NCBI GenBank assembly: GCA_021803345.1
Contig: JAJZLS010000005.1
Location: 1-35,841, forward strand
Reading direction: 5' to 3'
Length of the DNA stretch: 35,841 nt
Origin: Actinomycetes bacterium
GTDB lineage: Bacteria; Actinomycetota; Acidimicrobiia; Acidimicrobiales; Acidimicrobiaceae
The position numbers were made by a program, and so were the translations under genes. The notes beneath the pieces were generated by a model that had not been told where the DNA came from, made no database searches, and saw only the letters and a list, made by a program, of their open reading frames with translations. Shown in pieces: positions 7,926 to 15,349 of this stretch; the stretch's first letter is position 1, and every line of letters begins with the position of its first letter.

Positions 7926-8117
7926 AAAACCCAACAAAAACCCAACAAAGTCGTTTCAAGTAGAACCCAATTGTTGCAGGTGGTTGCAGTCTTCGGGTGG
8001 AAAAAACGATTTGAGCAGCCTATATGCAATAATCTGACGCCACAATGCACCATTTGAAACGAGTTCTATCTATCTTCTAAGCAGTTGGTCGCAGGTTCGA
8101 ATCCTGCCGGGGGCGCT
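7926..8117 (+). mobile_element. Right attachment site of the integrative element (attR-like)
   Basis: Two AACCCAACA repeats (7928-7936 and 7939-7947, period 11) are followed about 160 bp later by a tRNA 3' end: T-arm GCAGGTTCGAATCCTGC plus acceptor strand CGGGGGC at 8091-8114. The 25 bases 8090-8114 are identical to 26943-26967 of the intact tRNA-Arg in this window. Only the 3' part of a tRNA is present, as expected at the distal end of an element inserted into a tRNA gene. The intact target would lie left of position 1. The repeats match those at the integrase. Confidence 0.75.
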
Positions 8118-8167
8118 AAATAGTATCTTCAGCTTTTAGCGGGGTGGGCCATACACAAATGCAACTT

Positions 8168-8420
8168 TTAGGTAGTCACTATTGAGTCAGGAACTCTCCA
8201 GTTAGGTTTGTCAGCATAGAGTAACGCTCGAATCCGATCGTTCTTGAAATTGCTAAATCGAATGCAAATCTTTTTACTCTTTTGGTCAAATTGTTCGGCA
8301 CTTCAGTTGGATCATTGGTGATTTTGGCTAAATGATAAGCTGTATGATCTTTTCAAACCATCTCTCAATCGTCTAACCAAGCCGCTTATGTTCTTTTGGC
8401 ATGTCACCTAGGTTATCTGA
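8168..8420 (-). pseudogene. ISL3-family transposase, C-terminal remnant
   Basis: Reading leftwards in three frames gives a typical ISL3 transposase C-terminus: KRLG-stop-TIERWFEKI, then AYHLAKITNDPTEVPNNL, KRVKRFAF, and finally SNFKNDRIRALLYADKPNW, ending at TAA 8168-8170. One internal stop and two frameshifts are needed to join them. The order and wording (PTE..NNL.KRVKR.AF, ..NFKN.RIRALLYA.KPNW) are what I know of this family's end. The N-terminal and zinc-finger parts are not found, and no terminal repeats are recognised. It is a dead fragment between two attachment-site copies. Confidence 0.8.
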
Positions 8421-8634
8421 CTCCATAACAGGGAGCTTCCTTTCTCCTACAAGGGACGCCAGTGATCAAGGTATTTCTGTTTGACTCTTATTAGGATATT
8501 GTCCAGGGCCTGATTACAAAAACGCCAGGCTTGGTTGGATATCTGGAGCAGTTTGCGTTCTGGTATTCTGATATCTACGATGACGCTTTGGTGTCTCAAC
8601 ATTTCTTTTGGCTGGATGCAATGAGTTAGGAGCC

Positions 8635-8844
8635 ATGATGCAATTAACTGCTGTACTGATGCATGCAGACGAGGGTGGCTTTGTTGCACTGAACCCTGAG
8701 ACTGGTGCTACGACTCAGGGGGACACGCTTGACGAAGCCATCCAGAATCTGCAAGAAGCGACCGGTCTGTATCTCGAAGAGTTCGGTCTGACTCCCCACG
8801 ATGCACCGCTGGTTACGACCTTCGCCGTTCCAGCAAGTGCCTAA
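8635..8844 (+). CDS. hicB: HicB-type antitoxin (short form)
   Basis: A 69-residue protein with the HicB RNase-H-like fold signature: GGFVALNPETGATTQGDTLDEAIQNLQEATGLYLEEF (~14-50). There is no C-terminal DNA-binding domain. HicB binds and inhibits the HicA mRNA interferase. TAGGAG before ATG 8635 supports this start over the earlier in-frame TTG at 8608. The last eight bases overlap the start of a hicA frame that carries a nonsense codon, so the antitoxin may now be an orphan. The pair sits between two attachment-site copies, and so was probably brought in or trapped with a mobile element. Confidence 0.85.
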   Translation: MMQLTAVLMHADEGGFVALNPETGATTQGDTLDEAIQNLQEATGLYLEEFGLTPHDAPLVTTFAVPASA

Positions 8845-9055
8845 GCTACAGAAAGTTTCTGGAACGCAAGCGATTCAAGCTTTAGAAAGTTTCGGATTTG
8901 TGGTTGTAAGATAACGTGGGAGTCATGTAGCGCTGTGGAAGGGTTCGATCGGATGCGTCGTGCTAAACCACAAAGAGATCAAGAGCGGCACTTTGGCGGG
9001 CGTACTTCGTCAAGCCGGAGTGCCGTTGGAAGAATTCATTGGAGCTCTTCATTGA
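8837..9055 (+). pseudogene. hicA: HicA toxin with one in-frame stop
   Basis: A 73-codon frame from GTG 8837 to TGA 9053-9055 reads as HicA: KVSGTQAIQALESFGFVVVR, stop, RGSHVALWKGSIGCVVLNHK, EIKSGTLAGVLRQAGVPLEE, FIGALH. The only break is TAA at 8912-8914, where HicA proteins usually have Gln (CAA), a single C-to-T change. The key His of the dsRBD-like fold (GSH) lies after the stop, so a truncated product would be inactive. Frame and overlap with hicB (8 bp) are intact, pointing to recent inactivation. Sequencing error or readthrough are the alternatives. Confidence 0.85.
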
Positions 9056-9146
9056 TGAACTAGTGAAACTGGGCGCTGTATGACTAGTATCTCGCTGGTT
9101 TTGTTGGTGGCGGTACTTAATGGTCCAAAGTAGATTCGGTCTATTC

Positions 9147-9345
9147 AAAATCCAACAAAAAACCCAACACTGTCATTTCACGGGCGTACCATCTGATTGC
9201 ATATTGTTGCAGCTACCCTAGGCAAATAATGATTTGAGCAGCCTGTATGCAGCAGCATACTTTCACACGATGCCAAATCAGACGAGATATATCTGTCTTC
9301 CAAGCAGCTCGTCACAAGTTGGAATCCAGCCGGGTGCACTAATTA
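9147..9345 (+). mobile_element. Decayed second copy of the attachment site
   Basis: The region parallels 7926-8117 throughout: AATCCAACA and AACCCAACA at 9149 and 9161, a shared TTGTTGCAG, a shared GATTTGAGCAGCCT(A/G)TATGCA, and after ~160 bp a degenerate tRNA 3' end (CACAAGTTGGAATCCAGCCGGGTGC against the intact form at 8090). The distance from first repeat to tRNA-like core is the same within a base or two in both copies. It is an old attachment site left by an earlier or tandem insertion. Confidence 0.7.
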
Positions 9346-9386
9346 ATGCAAGGGTATCCACTGATAGATCAAGCAAGACTGATTAG

Positions 9387-10703
9387 CTACTTCGAAGTTA
9401 TATCCACTCGGATAATTGCCGAATAATTATTCTCTTTGCCCTTGGGCGAGTCGATGAGATATAAAAATCGGTTTTGTACTATTTCGCTGCCGTTGGGCAT
9501 GCTGGAAAGATACTCGTTAACTTGTATCGGGCTGAGAACTGCCCTAAAGGTTACCTTTCCATTATTAGGGTCGATGTGTAAGAGCTGAGGGGTAACTGTG
9601 ACCAAGGCGGAGTTGGCAATCTTTTTAGACCCCGACCAGGTGATTGTCCAGAGGCCACTGCTCTGATTTCCAACCGGCTGAGGCAGATAAAGATGTATTG
9701 GAGACAATTGTTTTGGATTTGTTCCAGCATCCCGCCATATCGTTTCTTGGCGGCACCCATCGTGCTGCGTTCCCATTCCTATCCAGAGGTGGTTAGGGTC
9801 TGCGGTTAACCAACAGGCTAATAACGAGGGGTTGGCGATCTTGACTGTCGCAGTTGTGGACCCTGGGGAAAGCTGGTAAAGAGCGCTAGGAGGCGCTTCA
9901 CCTGGTGCCCGAGCTCCATAAAGAGAGTTGGCGATAAAAAGACCCTGGTTGTTGGCCGCAAGCAGTGGCCGGAAGAGTTTGGGCATGGGAACGGTTGCTA
10001 TCAACTTACCGGTGGTATCGGACACCTCGACTAGTTCTGCTCCGCTGGTAGTGCTGTTATCGTATATCCAGAGTATGCCGTCTCCGTAAGCGCTGACTGG
10101 CCCACAGTCCGAGCATGAGGTGTAGGTCATTAAAGCCGGACCTTTGGTAACCTTACCCGTTGTTGAGACTTTTGCGATCTCGACGGTGGCTTCAAGGCCG
10201 GTGCTGCCGCCTCTGAAATACTGTGTAGCTATGCCGACCTGGCGACCATAAGCGGCTGGGTCGGTGCAACTTATCTGAGCAGGCTTGGATATTGTAAATG
10301 TAGCGGTGTTGACGGTGGAGACTACGCAGACCGGTGAGGCCGTGTTGGCTGTTTCTCTGGTCACCCCAATGAGGCGTAGCGTGCCGGTCGATGTAGCTAC
10401 GATCTGATCGAATGAATCGGCCGGGGGAAGTATGGCCGAAGAGGAAGTGGCATGTGCGGGTCGGGTACTTATAATTGCTGGCGAGGTTAGGATTTTGCCG
10501 GATTGTGCGGAGTTTCGAGATGATGCCACTTTGGCGTTATAGCGACTGGCCCTGGCTGCCGCAATAGTTATAACTACTGCTATCAATATGAATGTGGCGG
10601 TTATAAGGACAACCTTGAGAAGGTGCTGCTGTCTGCGCGGTTCATAGGAACCCGGATCGAATCCCCGGTTGAGATCCAGGTCGGGCTGAATATCATCAGA
10701 CAT
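9387..10703 (-). CDS. Membrane-anchored extracytoplasmic protein, unknown function
   Basis: A 438-residue protein with a short charged N-terminus, a single membrane segment (~29-50, VVLITATFILIAVVITIAAA) and a ~385-residue outer domain. The outer part is a series of beta-rich blocks with recurring GxLWIYD, LFIAN, HLWIGMG and SGLWTITWSG segments, which suggests a beta-propeller of the type that binds ligands or proteins. Several Cys occur, including CSDC. No enzyme motif is seen. It is followed about 290 bp upstream by the co-directional sortase and surface protein, and could be part of the same envelope function. Confidence 0.7.
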   Translation of the reverse strand: MSDDIQPDLDLNRGFDPGSYEPRRQQHLLKVVLITATFILIAVVITIAAARASRYNAKVASSRNSAQSGKILTSPAIISTRPAHATSSSAILPPADSFDQIVATSTGTLRLIGVTRETANTASPVCVVSTVNTATFTISKPAQISCTDPAAYGRQVGIATQYFRGGSTGLEATVEIAKVSTTGKVTKGPALMTYTSCSDCGPVSAYGDGILWIYDNSTTSGAELVEVSDTTGKLIATVPMPKLFRPLLAANNQGLFIANSLYGARAPGEAPPSALYQLSPGSTTATVKIANPSLLACWLTADPNHLWIGMGTQHDGCRQETIWRDAGTNPKQLSPIHLYLPQPVGNQSSGLWTITWSGSKKIANSALVTVTPQLLHIDPNNGKVTFRAVLSPIQVNEYLSSMPNGSEIVQNRFLYLIDSPKGKENNYSAIIRVDITSK

Positions 10704-10991
10704 GTGGGGTGGCTCTCGTTCTAATAGCTGTCCAGCCGGTAAATTCGGTTTGTGTCATAGGTTGGAGTTTCCATTTCGCTGGAAATTACCTGGTATGCAA
10801 GGTTTACTCTTGAAGGTAAACCTAAATAAGTTTACATCATTGTCAATTTCCATATCGTGTGGCGATGGACCCGGATGCAATGCCCATAACCTTGTCAAGG
10901 TGCCAGTAATGGTGTTGCATTAGTCGTCGGTTATATAGCGGTATCTCGATTGAGGTATGCATAGATTTGTCCGATTTCCATAATGGGATTT

Positions 10992-12044
10992 TCACCCGAG
11001 CCTTTGTATGGATTTGACTATAAGATTCGAGTTTTTCACGGCAGCAACTAACGAGAATCTTGTGATATTTCCGTTGCTATCTATTGACGAGGATAAAGTC
11101 ACTCCGATCAGGGTTGATCCGTTTACCTCCTCAGACACGTTCAACTGACTGCCTGGAGTACCGTTCAACCACCCTGGAATGGGAACTCCTGGTGCTACAG
11201 CGCTTGACAAAGCCGGATTGGCACTGGCAATTGAATGCCGAAGAGCGAAGAGGAGTTCCAGAGCAGATGTCTCAGCCTGTAATGCTGCTTGAGATTGGGT
11301 CCAGCTGATTGACGGCGTTCCGCTAAGCCGGAGATGCCCCATAGGCCATGGATTAGTAGCTAGACTCAACTGACTTGCGAGAATATCTCTCGGTAGCTTG
11401 ACAATTGGAACCGAAGGGGGCTTAGGTATACCAGGAGTCTTGGCCGAGCTGATGGACGTAGACACATACCTGGCTATTACCAGATATCTTTGCGGGGTAT
11501 ACCAGAGAGCATCGGTAGGCCAGCAGGAATCAAGAATTAGTCCTCCTTTGGGAGGCATGGGGACGCTTTGAAATGGTTTAGAGATGATATGACTTTCAAC
11601 TACGAAGTGAACGATGGCGCAAGGTTCAATGTAGTCGATAGCGTTACCTGCGACGAGTTTTGTGTCTTGGCTTAAGAATCCAACATCATGGCCGGCAATG
11701 AGGCTAGATTTCCCAGAACTTGGCCACGATGTCGAAGAATCATGGCCAAGTGCTACTGAAAGTACGGAATTGGAGGTACCTGATTCCACAGGTGCCACTA
11801 GACCTATGGCTGGGATGCTAAGGACTCCAGGTCCTGATCGGGGGGTACAGGTTCCCGATTTAGAAGAGACTGCGGTTCCCTTTGCTAAATCCTTTTTTGT
11901 AATCTGATTTCCAACAGTGGTCTGATGATGCTGCCATTGCATTGGATAGATGATTCCGGCTACGGCGAGTGCTAAAAGTAGTGCACCCATTGTGTACCGT
12001 AACCGGATTCTCCTAATCAAACTTCGAGGGCTAAAATTTACCAC
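10992..12044 (-). CDS. Sortase-family transpeptidase with C-terminal extension
   Basis: A 350-residue membrane-anchored sortase. After a membrane segment (~18-33) the sortase fold carries the catalytic triad: H119 in IAGHD, C174 in ILDSCWPTD and R186 in TPQRYLVIAR. The spacing of 55 and 12 residues is close to class D/E enzymes. It would cleave a sorting signal and attach the protein to the cell envelope. Unusually, about 150 residues follow the catalytic Arg, a Ser/Pro-rich linker and a second domain of unknown kind. The start is GTG 12044, 21 bp after the stop of the putative substrate gene, so both are co-transcribed. No ribosome site at ideal spacing is visible, and a slightly different start is possible. 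Confidence 0.88.
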   Translation of the reverse strand: MVNFSPRSLIRRIRLRYTMGALLLALAVAGIIYPMQWQHHQTTVGNQITKKDLAKGTAVSSKSGTCTPRSGPGVLSIPAIGLVAPVESGTSNSVLSVALGHDSSTSWPSSGKSSLIAGHDVGFLSQDTKLVAGNAIDYIEPCAIVHFVVESHIISKPFQSVPMPPKGGLILDSCWPTDALWYTPQRYLVIARYVSTSISSAKTPGIPKPPSVPIVKLPRDILASQLSLATNPWPMGHLRLSGTPSISWTQSQAALQAETSALELLFALRHSIASANPALSSAVAPGVPIPGWLNGTPGSQLNVSEEVNGSTLIGVTLSSSIDSNGNITRFSLVAAVKNSNLIVKSIQRLG

Positions 12045-12065
12045 CGGATTTTGCCAGCCCTTTTG

Positions 12066-13736
12066 TTATCTTTGATGGCGCAGATTACGTCTAGCTCTCC
12101 ATGGAATGACAAGTGCTAATCCACCGATTCCGAAAACTGCAGTACCAGCCCACCAAGGCCACCCGGACCATGGTTTACCGGTATGCGTGGGTGGAACTAC
12201 GATTGGTGCCGCAACGGTTGTAGCGTTTACGGTAATACATTCACCGTTTGCTCCACTTCCAGCCTCAGACGAAGCAATGTACGGGCTTCCACTTGCCGGG
12301 GTATATACAGATGCGAAGCAGTAGGTGCCCACTGCACTCGGCGTGAAACTCGGTGATGTCGCAAATCCTCCAACTAATGCTTCGGAAGGAGCGAGCAAAG
12401 TGCCAGTGGTTGATGAGCATAGTACGCTGCCTGGACCGCAGATATAAAACTGCACAGAACCTGTAGGGGTTCCATTTACAAGGTTGCCTGCAACTTTGGC
12501 AACGTCATTTACCGAAGTGCCAAATGTTGGCTTGGTATTTGAAGGAGCAGAGGTTGTGACACTAACCGGAGGTGTTATTACTGGCACGATGCCAACCGCT
12601 GTAGTAGCAGTAAAGCACTCACCATTGGTTATAGTGCCGTCTTCTGATGATGAAGCATACGGGCTTCCGCTTGCCGGGGTATAGACAGATGCGAAGCAGT
12701 AGTTGCCAATTGCACTCGGTGTATAGTTTGGCGAGTTAGCGATTCCTCCATTTAGCACTTCAGATGGAGCAAGTGCTGTACCTGTGCTAGATGAGCAAAT
12801 GGTGCTGCCGGGGCCACATACGTAAAACTGTACTGATCCGGTAGGGGTGCCGTTTGTCGAGTTCCCAGCTACGGTAGCCACATCGTTCACCGAATTACCT
12901 AAAGTTGGCAGTACATTAGAGACTGCCGACGAAGTGATAGTAGACGGAGGAGGAGTGGGCGTGGGACTAGGCGTGGGTGAGCTCGAAACCGCTGCGCAGG
13001 TTGGCACCGTGACTGTATTGGTATCCAAGGTGACGTCGCCGGTATTGGCTAGCAATCTCCCATCTACAACTGCGCTTGTGCCAAGGGTGATACTGGTAGA
13101 CGCAAGGATTGTTCCCTGGAAGCTAGATCCACTACCAAGTGTGGCGGAGCTACCTACCTGCCAAAAGACGTTACATGCTTGCGCACCATTTTCCAAGATA
13201 ATATCGCTTGCAGAAGCCGATGTTAGCCCCGAGCCTGCTTGGAAAATAAATACAGCGTTTGCATTCCCGGCACCATTTAGAGTCAAAGGTCCATTGAGTT
13301 GGATGGTGTTGGCAGAATTGTAAATTCCCGAGGTCAACGTTTCTACCCCAAGAGTTCCGCCGGCTATCGCAGTTGGGAGCCCTTCTGCTGCAGCAAAATT
13401 GTAAGCGGTTATAAGGCTGGTTTGCGCAGACTGTGAAGTGGTGTCAGCAGGATAGTTTGTGCCGTTGAGTGTCAGGGTTGAGAATCCGGTTTCGCTGCCG
13501 GTTGGATATGATCCGATATTGCCGCTTATTGTGGTGGCTCCGGTGTTGGTTATTCCGGTTCCTGCCAATACAGCGAAGGAACCGGCATTACCGAGAGAGA
13601 CAAATTCCGGAGAAGCTTCAGCGGTTCCTGAAAATGCCAACAACGTTGCAATCGAGGTTAAAGCTGCTATAGCGGTTGCCACTCCAGCTCTGAAACGGGA
13701 ATTACTTTTAAATGGGACATGCTTTGATCTATTCAT
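12066..13736 (-). CDS. DUF3494 (ice-binding fold) surface protein with sorting-signal-like tail
   Basis: A 556-residue secreted surface protein. Residues 1-41 are a signal peptide (cleavage near AEA-SPEF). Residues ~46-247 match the DUF3494 ice-binding-like beta-solenoid: SFAVLAGTGITNTGATTISGN at the start, then NA.FIFQ and ..G.ILA.TSI.L...... A Pro-Thr linker (252-265) leads to two ~114-residue Ig-like repeats (267-380, 393-506), each with Cys pairs. The tail is PTHTG (516-520), a hydrophobic stretch and a basic end, a noncanonical cell-wall sorting signal. The start is ATG 13736, preceded by a GGGCGGGGGG tract, rather than the upstream in-frame codon. Adhesion is as likely as ice binding; DUF3494 proteins occur widely. 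Confidence 0.88.
   Translation of the reverse strand: MNRSKHVPFKSNSRFRAGVATAIAALTSIATLLAFSGTAEASPEFVSLGNAGSFAVLAGTGITNTGATTISGNIGSYPTGSETGFSTLTLNGTNYPADTTSQSAQTSLITAYNFAAAEGLPTAIAGGTLGVETLTSGIYNSANTIQLNGPLTLNGAGNANAVFIFQAGSGLTSASASDIILENGAQACNVFWQVGSSATLGSGSSFQGTILASTSITLGTSAVVDGRLLANTGDVTLDTNTVTVPTCAAVSSSPTPSPTPTPPPSTITSSAVSNVLPTLGNSVNDVATVAGNSTNGTPTGSVQFYVCGPGSTICSSSTGTALAPSEVLNGGIANSPNYTPSAIGNYCFASVYTPASGSPYASSSEDGTITNGECFTATTAVGIVPVITPPVSVTTSAPSNTKPTFGTSVNDVAKVAGNLVNGTPTGSVQFYICGPGSVLCSSTTGTLLAPSEALVGGFATSPSFTPSAVGTYCFASVYTPASGSPYIASSEAGSGANGECITVNATTVAAPIVVPPTHTGKPWSGWPWWAGTAVFGIGGLALVIPWRARRNLRHQR
12219..12938 (-). repeat. Tandem duplicated Ig-like domain in the surface protein
   Basis: Two units, 12597-12938 (residues 267-380) and 12219-12560 (393-506), share most residues: TSxxSNxxPTxGxSVNDVAxV, GTPTGSVQFYxCGPGS, and a block ending YCFASVYTPASGSPY. 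Nucleotide identity is also visibly high, so the duplication is fairly recent or kept similar by recombination. Confidence 0.85.
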
Positions 13737-14387
13737 TTTTCCCCCCGCCCTGAGTTGCCTAGGCAAGGAGGAAGATGACGGGCTTGTCTGCTCAGAGAAG
13801 ATAGATTTTCCGAAGCCTACAAAATACAAGGAGCTGATTTAGCATAAGGTGTTTCGGTCGTAAAATCTTTACTACCTATTATTATATCACGGAATTCTGG
13901 CAGCCAGCAAATATATTCGCGTTAATGATGCAGTACGTTGTGGCAGGTTATTGACTCTAGACGCGGGGTTTTCTTTCGCAGGCGATATTTTTCGAAAGTC
14001 ATCCCAGCCGATTGGCTACGAGATGTTTTCAATTTACTTAAAGAGATTCTAGAGAAGTCCGGATTGCTGTGGTGTGCTCTTCGTCGGATCAAATTGCGTT
14101 CCGCATTGGTTGTAGCAGCTGAAAGACGGGCTCAACCAGCTGTACACACTGAGAAGATCTTGTCTGCTTTGTTTCAATCGCTACCTAGTGCCGCTATGTC
14201 GCTTATAAGAAATGGTGCAGTTTGGCAGCGTTCGCACCTTTTATTAAGCGTTCGTCATTTTTCCGATCAGCGAAAGTACCATACTGTCCCAAGATTTCTA
14301 GGCTCTTGAGCTCTGGGAAGGCATTTTGTATTTTTTGCTAAAGCCAAGCTCACTTGGCCAGACGGGCTCTGACATTGCAGACTCTGA
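13737..14387. other. Intergenic region, no supported gene
   Basis: The region between the surface-protein gene and the divergent LapA-like gene, about 650 bp. It should hold the promoter for the leftward surface operon, but no box pair stands out. A frame at 13938-14309 has no ribosome site and unremarkable composition. Nothing else is seen. Confidence 0.4.
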
Positions 14388-14393
14388 TATAAT
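14385..14393 (+). promoter_or_regulatory. Extended -10 promoter of the LapA-like gene
   Basis: CTGATATAAT contains a perfect TATAAT (14388-14393) with a TG one base upstream (14385-14386), an extended -10 element. No good -35 box is found at 17 bp, which an extended -10 can tolerate. The first start codon follows 58 bp downstream. Confidence 0.55.
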
Positions 14394-14451
14394 GGGTGAA
14401 ATGCTCATTTTGAGCTAACGAGTTATTACTCGGCAATGATTGGGGGTTCCT

Positions 14452-14904
14452 ATGGGAATCCGAATACCAGGTTCGAAGTCTCGAGCCGAAAGATCTCAGC
14501 TTTCAGCACCTAATGATAATGTTTCCCAAGATGTTTCACTGGCTGGGGTAAATGTTTCAAATGAAGTTGATTTGGACTCGATGAGGTCAGATACCAAACA
14601 GGTAGATGAGCTACCGTTTGTTACATCTCAAATAGAGTCGACACGTGCCAGTCGGGCTTGGACCCGTATACTTCCAGCTCTGTTGCTGTTGGCAGTAATT
14701 TTGGTGTTTGTGTTTCAGAATCTCGATAACACAAAGATTAGCTTCCTGATGTTTTCCGGTAAAGTCCCTGCTGCACTTGCACTTATAGTTGCTGCAGCTC
14801 TCGGAGGCTCATTTGTTTTGACCATAGGTTCAATTCGCATTATTCAACTTCGAAAAGTTATTCACGCTACGCCAGATTCTCGAACCAGCCAAAGCGCCCT
14901 ATAG
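14452..14904 (+). CDS. LapA-domain (DUF1049-like) membrane protein
   Basis: A 150-residue protein with a hydrophilic, probably disordered first 65 residues, then two membrane helices (~73-88 and ~105-125) joined by the typical FQNLDNTKISFLMFSGKVP loop of LapA/DUF1049 proteins, and a short basic cytoplasmic end. In proteobacteria LapA helps control lipopolysaccharide assembly; in actinobacteria the role of this domain is not established. The start is ATG 14452 with GGGGG five bases upstream, preferred over TTG 14440. It stands alone with its own promoter. Confidence 0.8.
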   Translation: MGIRIPGSKSRAERSQLSAPNDNVSQDVSLAGVNVSNEVDLDSMRSDTKQVDELPFVTSQIESTRASRAWTRILPALLLLAVILVFVFQNLDNTKISFLMFSGKVPAALALIVAAALGGSFVLTIGSIRIIQLRKVIHATPDSRTSQSAL

Positions 14905-15349
14905 TACAGGTGCTTTTGAATTCCCCTATTCAGAATGTGTCGGCTCCATTGGCGTAAATGTATCCTTTAGGTTCATCTAGATCTCTTTGGTCAAGCTTGG
15001 TTTATAGCCATTGGCTGAGACTTTCCGGGTAACAGCACTTCATACGGGTTACAATCGGTTATTTATCGGCCTTGGGATGTTTTTAGTCAGTTTGTGGTAA
15101 TAGTGTAGATATCACAGCCCAGAACTCAAACAATCGCTCTAACTGAGATTGTCTCAAGCGAAGCGGCTGGGGGAACGTCTCTGATGTATTACTTCAGTTT
15201 TGCCTATTCCGCTAAAGCTAAATGCAAAATAGCAGTTTCCCCAGGTGACTGTTTGTGTGGTCCGAACTTATTTGAGATGATTCAAGTCTGTAGTACAGGC
15301 AGTTGGAAATTCAGGATGCGAAATGCCGGCAGCTTTTACCGATAGAGAC
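14905..15349. other. Intergenic region, no supported gene
   Basis: About 445 bp between convergent genes. No coding frame, tRNA or strong terminator hairpin is apparent. Confidence 0.4.

Noticed and set aside
12847-13842. Plus-strand frames across the DUF3494 surface gene
   Set aside because: They are opposite-strand shadows of a gene with clear domains, signal peptide and sorting tail.
13938-14309. 123-codon plus-strand frame
   Set aside because: TTG start without ribosome site and no recognisable features.
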